From Nemertoderma westbladi (taxonomy: Eukaryota > Xenacoelomorpha > Nemertodermatida > Nemertodermatidae): a DNA stretch of 27,942 nt. The position numbers and the translations under genes are program-made. Below the pieces are notes generated by a model that saw nothing but the letters and a program-made list of their open reading frames with translations, did no database searches and was not told the origin of the DNA. The stretch covers positions 1-27,942 of the forward strand of contig JAUCBJ010004589.1 of NCBI GenBank assembly GCA_032718475.1, given 5' to 3'. Numbering within the stretch: the stretch's first letter is position 1; each line of letters opens with the position of its first letter. Below, piece after piece: positions 1 through 8,639 of this stretch.

Positions 1-24
1 ATATGATAAGTTAAGTGATAAGTT

Positions 25-104
25 AGTAACAACGATCCTAAAATTGTTGTTGGTGCTTATTTTAATTTTCTTAAAGAATGCGGCCGGCTCCCTTACTTAA
101 TTAG
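25..104 (+). repeat. Left arm of perfect 80-bp inverted repeat
   Basis: Bases 25-104 are the exact reverse complement of 360-439, 80 of 80 positions, separated by a 255-bp spacer. Both arms lie inside the same integrase-core coding segment, so the two gene pieces face one another. Perfect identity means either a recent inverted duplication or a library/assembly chimera. Confidence 0.95.
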
Positions 105-181
105 AGTTGATGCCGGAACCGAAAATGTTATTATTAAACGCCTCCACAAAGAACTGCGGTCGAGTTGTAACGAAGCAAGTG

Positions 182-205
182 GTAACCGCAAGATCTTGCG
201 GTTAC
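182..205. repeat. 24-bp perfect palindrome
   Basis: The sequence GTAACCGCAAGA is followed directly by its reverse complement, with no spacer and an AGATCT centre. It lies in the spacer between the two 80-bp arms, just after recognisable integrase-core coding sequence ends. Confidence 0.95.
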
Positions 206-352
206 GTCGCATTCTGTGTGTGTTCCATGTCTGCATAAAAAAGTTTAGCTGTGTTTGTATTAGTTCAAAAAAACAATATCTTGCTGTTTGAATGTGGATA
301 GGATTGGTTGTATTATAAAACCCACTATTAACCATACTTTGGAATAGGTCTA

Positions 353-1015
353 TCAGAAACTAATTAAGTAAGGGAGCCGGCCGCATTCTTTAAGAAAATT
401 AAAATAAGCACCAACAACAATTTTAGGATCGTTGTTACTCGGCAAGACATTTAACCAGAGTACTCTCCTTGAGAACCCGTCTATTGCCCCATGAATTGGA
501 AAGCCGTAGGGCGTTAACTTATCATATCCATCAATATGAACCGTGTGATTAGAACCTTTAGAATGGTATCGCGTACGTCGATGAAGTGTTTTTCGTAAGC
601 GAGATTTTACGCCTTCAGGATCTACATATTTCAAAATAAGTCTAACAGTTTCCTTAGAGACATTAATAAACGATCTGGACCATAATCTTTTACAAATTGA
701 TCGGTATCCACAATTTATACCACCGTACTCAAAAATTTCCACCAATATTCCGGATAATATTTCCTCAAACGAAGTATCGTAATCTCTACTGTGGAGATTC
801 ATATTGGCTTTATATCTTCGTACTGATCTTTCGGATAGAGCAATATTATGAACCGAGTTTAACATAGAGGCTGTCTCCTTAGCGGTGAATTGGAAATAGA
901 AATAGACAGTTATCAAATCATTTACAGAAAATCTGTTACAGCCTTCAGAAAATGTAAAAGGAAGATAATTATTTTGAGACATTTTAAGTAATATTCTAAT
1001 AATGAGACAATTCAA
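353..1015 (-). pseudogene. Integrase-core (rva_4-like) protein, N-terminal two thirds
   Basis: This is an open frame; the likely start is the ATG at 980-982 (MSQNNYLP...), although one 33 bases upstream is also in frame. A helix-turn-helix-like N-terminus (VNDLITVYFYFQFTAKETA, then SERSVRRYKANMNL) is followed by INCGYRSICKRLW, ETVRLILKYVDPEGVKSRL, a basic stretch (KTLHRRTRYHSKG), and the integrase-core start HIDGYDKLTPYGFPIHG, with IDGFSRRVLWLNV after it. The D of HIDGYDK is the expected first catalytic Asp. Homology stops at LPYLI, where the sequence turns into the inverted copy. Full-length relatives continue to an NQRIEAWW region, absent here. It is a truncated copy, probably non-functional as it stands. 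Relatives are often single-exon genes in invertebrates and fish; their biological role is not established. Confidence 0.75.
360..439 (-). repeat. Right arm of perfect 80-bp inverted repeat
   Basis: Exact reverse complement of 25-104. Its inner edge (360) is where the minus-strand integrase reading frame loses homology, so the repeat edge coincides with the rearrangement breakpoint. Confidence 0.95.
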
Positions 1016-1169
1016 ATGCAGAATATGTTCAACTCAAAACTGTGATCGGCCTGGCTACCACATCGAATCTTTTTTAAATTGCCCACATTAATATTAATTC
1101 ACAGGTACTGTTTACCGATTCGATAAAAAAAGGTGATCAAGGATACTGCAGCTTCAGTCTGATTGGCTT

Positions 1170-1790
1170 ATTTATAGAAACAAACTTGATTTGATGTTTG
1201 CTGGTAGAGAAACCATTCCAGCCAATTAGATTTGTTTCCCTGAGTTTTGTAAAGTCGTTCGAACGAGTTTGCAAAAGTCGGGAGAACAAAAAAAAAGATT
1301 ACAAAAAACAAACTTTTGTTTTCCCGAGTTTTGTAAAGTCGTTCGAACGAGTTTACAAAAGTCGGGTGAACAAAAAAAAAAGATTACAAAAAACAAACTT
1401 TTGTTTTCCTGAGTTTTGTAAAGTCGTTCGAACGAGTTTGCAAAAGTCGGGGAAACAAACTTGATTGGATGTTTGTTGGTATAGAAACCACTCCAGCCAA
1501 TTAGATTTGTTTTCCCGAGTTTTGTAAAGTCGTTCGAACGAGTTTACAAAAGTCGGGTGAACAAAAAAAAAAGATTACAAAAAACAAACTTTTGTTTTCC
1601 TGAGTTTTGTAAAGTCGTTCGAACGAGTTTGCAAAAGTCGGGGAAACAAACTTGATTGGATGTTTGTTGGTATAGAAACCACTCCAGCCAATTAGATTTG
1701 TTTTCCCGAGTTTTGTAAAGTCGTTCGAACGAGTTTACAAAAGTCGGGTGAACAAAAAAAAAAGATTACAAAAAACAAACTTTTGGCCGC
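1170..1790 (+). repeat. Higher-order tandem array, about 191-bp units
   Basis: Three copies of a roughly 191-bp unit. The CCCGAG landmark falls at 1323, 1514 and 1705. Each unit holds two versions of a 44-bp near-palindrome (centre TCGTTCGAACGA), one followed by TGAACAAAAAAAAA and AGATTACAAAAAACAAAC, the other by GAAACAAACTTGATTGGATG and a CCAGCCAATTAGATTTG block. The open frame across it is a by-product of the repeat and not a gene. Confidence 0.9.
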
Positions 1791-2149
1791 TCAGGGCCAC
1801 CATAGATTTGGGCCCCAAAACTAATATATGAACTCACAATTTCTATTGAGCTGAGGTTAGCTGCAATGTATTACTACGAGTAATGGTTAGAGGGCATTGC
1901 TGCTCGCTCCTCATTGGACCAGCAGACAGAAAACTCTCCACTCATACTACGTGGTTTATATAACAGCTCTGCCAGGCCTAAAGCCATTAACAGGTACCGG
2001 TAGTTGTCAACTTCTATTTAAAATACTAATAAAAGTACTCTAAATTAAATATAGATCACTTAGCAACCTTAACAACAATAAACTATACCCTTTTACTTGC
2101 AAATAGAAACGCAATAATTTTTATTGTCCGTTTAAATCCTTTTTTTGTC
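1791..2149. other. Intergenic stretch without a recognised gene
   Basis: AT-rich sequence between two tandem arrays. It begins with GGCCGCTCAGGGCC and contains a TATATAA-like string near 1957, but there is no ORF, splice pattern or known repeat that I can support. Confidence 0.5.
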
Positions 2150-2454
2150 CTTTTTTTTTTTTACTTTTTATGTCCTCCAGAAATCTACCATTAGGTTCCA
2201 TGCTACCGGTTTCTCTACTGCTGTTCTCTCAGGCTATCAGTACCGGTATTATTTTTTTTTTGACTTTTTATGTCCTCCAGAAATTTACCGTTAGGTTCCA
2301 TGCTACCGGTTTCTCTACTGCTGTTCTCTCAGGCTATCAGTACCGGTATTAGTTTTTTTTTTACTTTTTATGTCCTCCAGAAATTTACCGTTAGGTTCCA
2401 TGCTACCGGTTTCTCTACTGCTGTTCTATCAGGCTATCAGTACCGGTATTAGTA
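2150..2454 (+). repeat. 100-bp tandem repeat, three units
   Basis: ATGTCCTCCAG recurs at 2170, 2270 and 2370, exactly 100 bp apart. Each unit begins with a T-run followed by ACTTTTTATG and includes two TACCGGT sites. Units differ by only a few substitutions. The similar short peptides in these units come from the repeat and are not genes. Confidence 0.95.
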
Positions 2455-2604
2455 TATAGAGCACTATTTTGCAGTATTGCATGTACAGATGAAGGTATAA
2501 AGCAGGTATTTTAGCTATTTTAGTACCGGTACCGGCACCGGTACTGCTGTAGGCCTACTGTGTAGCCAACCATTTAAATACGGTACTGGTAGGCCTACCG
2601 GCTG

Positions 2605-2765
2605 ACCGGTTGTTTTGGTTAGAAAATCCCGCCTCTGTAACCTGCTCCTTTCCCTGATTTGGTAAAGTGACCGTTTATTGTTTTGGTTAGAAAGGCCCGC
2701 CTCTGTAACCTGCTCCTTTTCCTTCATTTTGTAAAGTGACAGTTTATTGTTTTGGTTTGAAAATT
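2605..2765 (+). repeat. Dispersed core module, tandem copies (68-69 bp period)
   Basis: TGTTTTGGTT occurs at 2611, 2679 and 2748. The first two are followed by AGAAA, a CCCGCC block and CTGTAACCTGCTCCTTT; the third is partial. The same module occurs once each at 16133-16182 (plus), and at 9729-9792 and 24027-24074 (minus). Just upstream is an ACCGGTACCGG-rich, locally palindromic stretch (2520-2610). No clear opposed arm was found here, unlike the other three loci. Confidence 0.85.
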
Positions 2766-2769
2766 GACG

Positions 2770-3900
2770 GTGGTGGCGGTGGTGGCGGTAGCCATTAGGG
2801 CTGTATACTGTAGCATATATTGATATGATATAACATATGATAACAGGGATAATGTAATAACAGCTGACAAAGGGTAGCAGTAGGTTAAAGGTGTAATGTT
2901 GTAAACATGGTAGGACCTAGGTCATTTATACTATATTATATTATATACAGTAGGTTATACCAAGTTATGTAACAAGCATACTAGGGCTACAGATGTTTGT
3001 AATATATTTTATCCCGCCAGCTGAATACTGTAGCTCTTCCCAGTGTGCCAACTAATAGTATTATTATTGTAGTATAGTAGGCCTATACATTATATTGTAA
3101 CTCTAGCCAATTAGAGAGCTAAATGCCACAACACGTTTTTTCTTCATCATCACCATCGTCCATCACCATGTTGTCCAAAAATCTGCGGAAAAATGGAGAC
3201 AGGAAAGAAGCTAATAGCTTCTTAATTATACTTAATTCTTTGCTTTACACATCCACTGAATAATATTTGTAGTTCTAGATTGACTGGCCACCACATCCAT
3301 GTACAACTCATTGTTTATTTGTGACATAAATATTCACTCTTTACTTTAGTCAGCAGCATCAACAATCTGGTATAATGGTATTTTGTCCTCTGATTTAAGA
3401 GCCCTGAGCCCAACAAGGAAATATTCAGGAGGAAATAAAGTGATCTGATATTTATATCCCGGATAGCTGTATGATGGAATACCTTAGTATTTGCGGAAGC
3501 GGAATGCTGAGTTCTTCTGACGAAATTCTTGTCCATTGAAACCAGACAGCAGAAATTATCAACAATGTACAGATCCATCCAGACAAGTTAATGCTATCGA
3601 TTTACAGCTGATCTGAACCAATGACAAACATTGGTGGTAGCTTCTTCTACACTGTGTAAAAATTTTTAAACTCCATCCAATGTCTCCCACAGAACATCAA
3701 TGTCATCAGCCAATGTCAAAATATATTTTGTTGGTTATCCACCACTTCTGTTCCTGTTTATGGTATATTTCCAAACTGAAATGGATACTACCTACCTACG
3801 AATCTGCTAACTACACAAATTGTGAAATTATCAATGAAATAGCTGTACTAATTATAATATTGATAATAAATTTATCATATCGTTAGCTACAGGTAATCAC
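2770..3900. other. Gene-poor stretch
   Basis: Contains a short GGTGGCGGTGGTGGCGG run (about 2771-2790), AT-rich sequence with ATATTATATTATAT (about 2934), and short open frames such as 3315-3578 (minus) and 3680-3886 (plus). None has a recognisable domain, codon pattern or splice context, so I do not call a gene. Confidence 0.5.
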
Positions 3901-3904
3901 TTAT

Positions 3905-4591
3905 TTAGGAGGGAGTACTCACACCTGTTATAAAGAAGGCTCGACTAAATCCAGAGTTAATAACTTTAGAATGATTTTAGAACTTTAGAACGAAAAAATT
4001 TTCGAGAGGGCTGTTGCGAACCATCTGATGAAATATATGAGCATAAACAAGATATTTGAACCACTACAGAGTTCTTATAGACTCCTTCACGGTACTGAAA
4101 CGCCATTACTCAAGGTCAATGATGAAATGCTCCGTACGTACATTGATTCTGGATCAGCTGTCGTTCTCGTTTTATTAAATCGAAGTGCAGCCTTTGACAC
4201 TGTTAATCATTGTGAGCTACTAGAAATGCTAGAACATGTCGAAGGGGGTCGATGGACCAGCTTTAGGTTGTTCTGAATCCTATTTATCTAACAGCACACA
4301 ACAGGTTCGTATCAATACAACCGACTCTAATGTATGTAATGTAATCTCTAATGTAATGTACTCTATGTTATGGTCTTCCACAGGGTTCGGTACTGGTCCG
4401 CTGTTGTTTGCGATATACATACACCCGTACTCTTTCCAATGTGATACGTAAACACGACACACAGCATATTTAAATATAGCATTTAGATATACAGTAGCAT
4501 TTTGATATACAGTGGCACATAAATATAGCTTTTAAATATAGCAACACATGTATATATAGCATTTAAACCCCTGAGTTCATCCACAGCTGTT
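3905..4591 (+). mobile_element. CR1/L2-like LINE, reverse transcriptase part (upstream of insertion)
   Basis: Broken ORF2 of a non-LTR retrotransposon. Readable pieces in order are TPVIKKARLNPE; KIFERAVANHLMKYMSINKI; FEPLQSSYRLLHGTETPLLK; SGSAVVLVLLNRSAAFDTVN, which is RT motif A with its Asp; SYLSNSTQQVRI; GTGPLLFAIYI, which is the motif B region; and SNVIRKHDTQHI. The pieces are in several frames and a stretch near 3960-4000 is deleted. The F/YADD catalytic motif expected next is not recovered. Coding resumes as FKPLSSSTAV at the very edge of the foldback insertion and continues at 6021. The element is clearly dead. Clade assignment within the CR1/L2/jockey group is by motif recognition only. 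Confidence 0.8.
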
Positions 4592-5094
4592 TATGGCGTC
4601 TGATTTGAGCCAAAATATCTTAGAATTATAAATGTGTACCTTACATTTTTCATTAGCTTATATTTATAAGCATCGCTAAAAAGTATGGTATTTTATTTCA
4701 TTTGAATTTATACATCGCTTAAAAGTAAGCTATGTTTTATGTAGTTGACTTTAATAAATCGCTTAAAAGTAAGGTATTTTTTACAAGTTCTCTTAAAACA
4801 TCGCTTAAAAGTAAGCTATGTTTTTTGTATTTGCCGTGAAAATCGCTTATAAAGTAAGCTGTTTTTGCAATTGCCTTGAAAATCGCTTAAACGTATGGTA
4901 TTTTATTGCATTTGAATTTATACATCGCTTAAAAGTAAGCTATGTTTATGTAGTTGACTTTAATAAATCACTTAAAAGTAAGACAGTATAGTTACAGAGT
5001 ACTGCAGAAGCCAGTAGGTATGTCATCTGAAAATTTCATCTTTGAAATTGAAAGCCTAATACGGAGGTGCCAACAAATTGCAGATGATACATAT

Positions 5095-5410
5095 AAGCAG
5101 CAGCTACTTTAGGCATTTTAGCTACTTTAAGCAATAGGTTTAATAACCAATGCAGCCATTCGCGGAGGCTTCGATTTAAATCAATTATTCCAGAATTACC
5201 TGTTGTACTGGTATCGGTGGTGCTAGGGCTATTACCTGTATTCCCATCCTCTATTAGGCGATCCAGTACATCAATCTTATATTGAAAAATACGTGTTAAA
5301 TATTCTATTATTATTTAAGTTTGAAAATGTCTCATCTTCTGAAATTTGTTGGCACCTCCGTATTAGGCTCTCAATTTCCGAGATGAAATTTTCGGATGCC
5401 ATACCTACTG
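5095..5410 (-). pseudogene. Unidentified ORF start inside the foldback element
   Basis: On the minus strand from 5409, translation gives MASENFISEIESLIRRCQQI and then NLNNNRIFNTYF. After a one-base shift it continues KIDVLDRLIEDGNTGNSPST, SGIIDLNRSLREWLHWL. The left arm encodes the same start on the plus strand (5022-5090: SSENFIFEIESLIRRCQQIA), so two copies of one coding start point inward at each other. This looks like the N-terminus of the autonomous parent's protein, retained twice. The short acidic N-terminus vaguely recalls integrase-core (rva_4-type) proteins, but I cannot confirm it. Confidence 0.45.
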
Positions 5411-5600
5411 CAGTGTAACTACTGTATACTGTTAACCGTACTGTCCGTATCGTGTACCCTACATACCAGAAATTCGATTTTACTGATCGAATACTGGAAT
5501 ACAACAATTGCTCAACAGCGCCCTCTTGTGATTTATTTACTAATTGCAGATATTTTCAACAACGCATTTGATTGGACAAAACACTGCAAAAACATAGCTT

Positions 5601-5692
5601 ACTTTAAACTATGTTTAAACGACACTGTAAAAACATCGCTTACTTTAAACTATGTTTAAACGACACTGTAAAAACATCGCTTACTTTAAACT
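5601..5692 (+). repeat. 41-bp tandem repeat within the right foldback arm
   Basis: ACTTTAAACTATGTTTAAAC starts at 5601 and 5642, and a third partial copy starts at 5683 (period 41). Each unit carries CACTGTAAAAACATCGCTT, related to the arm subrepeat. It makes the right arm longer than the left. Confidence 0.9.
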
Positions 5693-6020
5693 ATATTACT
5701 GCATAAACACATACTTCATTTTAAGCAACGTTGGAACAGAACTGCAATTAAATACCTTATTTAAAGCAATTTATTACAGTCAACTACATAAATATAGCTT
5801 ACTTTTAAGCGATGTTTTAACAGAACTTGTAAAAAATATCTTAATTTTAAGCGATTTAATAAAGTCAACTACATAAACATAGCTTATTTTTAAGCGATGT
5901 ATAAATTCAAATGCAATAAAATACCATACTTATAAGCGATGCTTATAAATATAAGCTAATGAAAAATGTAAGGTACACATTTGTAATTCTAAGGTATTTT
6001 GGCTCATATCAGACGCCATA

Positions 6021-6928
6021 GCTGTTGAGGTGATTGCACAATGTGTGTAACACGGACGAGATTGGAGAAAAGGCCATCAAAGGCGATTTGGGTGTTCAGC
6101 TTGCACCCCCTAGCGTACACATTGGAAATGACTTAATCAGGAGCAGTAATACAGCGCGTAATTCAAAACAAATATCCGCAACAGTGCGGGATGCATTCTA
6201 CCACTTTCGAAATGTATCGAAAATAATCGAAAAGAGTTATTGACTACCAGTAAAATTGAATAACAAATTACAGTATGTTCAGAACTCTGTGGCGCGACTG
6301 CTAGAGGCATTAAGATAGGGACCACGTCACTCCAGTATTATAGCGATTGCACTGGCTGCCGGCTCTGTGGTGCGACTGCTAGAGGCATCACGATAGGGAC
6401 CACGTCACTCCAGTATTATAGCGATTGCACTGGCTGCCGGAAAAACGTAGGATAGATTACAAGATCGCCACGCTGACGTATAAATGTTTACATGGAAGAA
6501 AACCTGATTGATTACGTCATAAATTAACCCCCTATGAACCTGCACGCGTACTACGATCGGCAGAACAATATTTACTGGTTGTCCCTGCTTACACAAATAT
6601 GGGAGACGATCCTTCTCGGTTGCTGCACCAATTATTTGGAACTCCCTCCTACGAGACATGCGGGGGGTTGGAACGCTAAACCTTTTAAAGCTAGACTTAA
6701 GACCCACCTTTTTAAATTGGAATATTGATGACTGTTTTTAATATTATTTTTTTTAATATAGTTTTAATTAGGTTTATTTTTTAACTTGTCTTATATTTAA
6801 CATCATTTTAATTAGGTTCATTATTAAATTGTCTTATATTTAATATAGTTTATATTAGGTACATTTTTAAGCGCCTTGAAATATGCCCGAAAGGCGCCAT
6901 ATAAATATAAATATATATTATTATTTTA
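6021..6928 (+). mobile_element. CR1/L2-like LINE, 3' part (downstream of insertion)
   Basis: Continuation of the LINE at 3905-4591. Readable segments are SATVRDAFYHFRNVSKI; KLNNKLQYVQNSVARLLEA; DHVTPVL, then a stop, then RLHWLP; RRIDYKIATLTYKCLHG; HKLTPYEPARVLRSAEQYLL; a frameshift; SFSVAAPIIWNSL; and FKARLKTHLFKLEY with a stop at 6726-6728. These match the usual C-terminal region of CR1/L2/jockey ORF2. The 3' UTR ends in the stem GCGCCTT...AAGGCGC (6871-6897) followed by ATATAAATATAAA and an ATT-rich tail, the usual 3' recognition structure of such LINEs. A 78-bp stretch is tandemly duplicated (6285-6362 and 6363-6440). In-frame stops and frameshifts show it is inactive. Confidence 0.85.
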
Positions 6929-7515
6929 TTAAGTAATTAAACAGGACTAAGGATGAAATATATATTATTATTATAATAATTATACTGTGTAATGAAGTCC
7001 AAAGAATTGATAATTATTGTAATTTACATATGTATTGTAAAACCGGAAGGACACCCTACTGCTACAGGACTTTAAATGTGTGTGGATCTACCTCTGAAGT
7101 TTAAGCAAACAAATTAAAAAAAGTATTTCGAACATGTGGATGTGCTGTATATAATGTATTATGCATGAATTAGAAATTGAGAGAACCAGTTGTAAAGGTG
7201 TAATAATTATTATTGGTATTTTGGGTGGGTTGTTTCATGTTATTATAATTTTCGTTAGGAATAGTTTAGCAAATTTGGCAATGATATCCAGGTGGGATCG
7301 AACAGGGGACCTAACATTCCAGTTGGGCAGTCGATCTCACTAGCACGTAATAATTGCTGAAATTGTTAAGCTGTGCCCATCCAAAATTATAGTAAATGTC
7401 TAAGGAATGTCTGTAAATACTATTTTATTTTATATAAAGACCTGGAAAGTCATAATATTAGTCCTAAATACCCAGTACTGGTACTTCATGTAATAACCGT
7501 TCATAAATATTTCAG
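6929..7515. other. Non-coding stretch with a possible SINE remnant
   Basis: AT-rich. On the minus strand around 7290-7345 there is a tRNA-like B box (CTGTTCGATCCC) with flanking sequence resembling the 3' half of a tRNA-derived SINE; no convincing A box or tail was found. Presumably part of the last intron of the plus-strand gene ending at 7757. Confidence 0.3.
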
Positions 7516-7757
7516 AAAGTACAACAACAACCCCTGCTTGGTATCAACTAACAACTGTTTGTGGACAAATTGGCTTTGGTATGTGGGCTGTTGTCCTGTT
7601 TGGAACCGTAGCAATATTCGTTATTCATGCATTCATCAAGAAACATCGCAAACATGTCTCGGATCAACAACTAACCATTACAGATACAGTTCCAGCATCA
7701 CAAATGAACGTCCGTAGACAGGATAAGCCACTATGGCGGGGCGAACCAAAACATTGA
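7516..7757 (+). CDS. Last coding exon of a single-pass membrane protein (unidentified)
   Basis: An acceptor (AATATTTCAG) at 7506-7515 opens a frame, phase 1, that encodes 79 residues and ends at the TGA of 7755-7757. It begins STTTTPAWYQLTT, a Ser/Thr-rich juxtamembrane stretch. A hydrophobic helix follows (about residues 19-36: GFGMWAVVLFGTVAIFVI), then a basic stop-transfer cluster KKHRKH and a roughly 35-residue cytoplasmic tail ending DKPLWRGEPKH. This is the layout of the C-terminus of a type I membrane protein. I do not recognise the family, and upstream exons are not visible in the mobile-element-filled sequence before it. It is transcribed toward the spondin gene. The upstream pyrimidine tract is weak, so the acceptor is inferred mainly from the frame. 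Confidence 0.55.
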
Positions 7758-8639
7758 GAAGCTTTCAAAAAATCATCTACATTGTACTTACAATTTTACA
7801 GTTATTACCTTTTGTTTGTGATTATAAAATAGTAAACATTCTGCGTGATTTATTTAAGCAAAAATATAGTGTTCATTAGCATTATGAATTTTCATGGAAG
7901 GTCAATACGAATTTTGAAACATTTTTTCTCACTATTATGTAGATAATGGGAAATCACTGATTCCGAATTATAATGCCATAATTTCTTAAGTGACGATTCC
8001 AGGATTGCGGCGAAGGTCCGAATAAGTATATTGCGGGAAAGTAGCTTGTTCCAGGGACGCGTCATTATAAACAAAGCAATATGCGGGACTCCATATGTCA
8101 TAGTACGTCGCCCCTGATGGACACTTTCGGACCTTTGACCCACTACTCTAAGTGAGGGGCCTAGTGGCATGATTAGTTTACCTTAAGATAGACTAACAAA
8201 ATATTCCAGAATTTTGTATATTTATTACAGCAGCGGAAGGAAATGCTACTGATGTTACTTTTGAATGCCCATAACTCAGCTACTGTAGTTCCCAACCAAA
8301 TTCAAATATTGTTATGTAAAATATTTGGAATCCTTGCATGGCACGGCCAGCTTTCCACTAGTACCAACAAATCACTACAAGGTTGAAATAATTACAGTAC
8401 GACTGTAGCAATATCGCTTATGATACTTTTATTAAACGCTTTTAGCTAAAGAATGAAAGCAAAAATACCAATTCTGACTCAACCATTAAGGGGGAGGAAG
8501 ATGAAACAAACTCTATTTCAAATTCATGAAATCTCATTAAGATTTGTAGAACAATATAAAGTGGGGGAGGGGGGGGGGGGCTATATAACGACGCTATATT
8601 TCAGTACATGGTGTACATCATTGGTTACATCACTAGGCA
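7758..8639. other. Presumed 3' UTR and intergenic DNA
   Basis: Holds the presumed 3' UTR of the membrane-protein gene and then unannotated sequence. A minus-strand open frame at 7892-8170 has no recognisable domain. A 12-G run lies at 8569-8580. Nothing else can be supported. Confidence 0.4.

Larger units (their letters stand above)
1..205 (+). pseudogene. Integrase-core (rva_4-like) gene fragment, plus-strand piece
   Basis: Translation on the plus strand gives SNNDPKIVVGAYFNFLKECG and then RVDAGTENVIIKRLHKELR. This is the middle of the DDE integrase-core domain of a family of animal integrase-like proteins (rva_4 type); the acidic D in VDAGTEN fits the second catalytic Asp. The first 24 bases match the GYDKL codons of the minus-strand copy at 353-1015, but the roughly 75 bp between those codons and SNNDPK are missing, so this piece carries an internal deletion. 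It enters from outside the window and decays after about base 165. Bases 25-104 are a perfect inverted copy of 360-439. Similarity to the family is recognised by eye and is strong; whether the host uses this gene or it is purely mobile is unknown. Confidence 0.7.
4592..6020. mobile_element. Foldback/long-TIR transposon inserted in the LINE
   Basis: This 1429-bp insert begins TATGGCGTCTGA and ends with its reverse complement, TCAGACGCCATA. It is flanked by GCTGTT at 4586-4591 and again at 6021-6026, a 6-bp target duplication (7 bp, AGCTGTT, if the terminal A is assigned otherwise). The arms (about 4592-5090 and 5336-6020) are diverged inverted copies rich in subrepeats with the core CATCGCTTAAAAGTAAGC. 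The right arm carries an extra 41-bp tandem triplication. The loop is about 245 bp. Removing it rejoins the LINE reading ...FKPLSSSTAV-EVIAQC. The superfamily is not identified; no intact transposase is present. Confidence 0.85.

Noticed and set aside
1198-1464. Plus-strand open frame of 88 codons rich in Lys, Phe and Val
   Set aside because: It is a translation of the 191-bp tandem repeat.
1170-1790. CRISPR-like array
   Set aside because: Units are adjacent tandem repeats with no unique spacers, and the window is eukaryotic.
2170-2452. Two near-identical 60-codon plus-strand peptides starting MSSRNLPLGS
   Set aside because: They are repeat units of the 100-bp array read through; not genes.
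7290-7345. tRNA gene on the minus strand
   Set aside because: A B-box-like sequence is present, but no cloverleaf, A box or acceptor stem can be formed; at most a SINE remnant.
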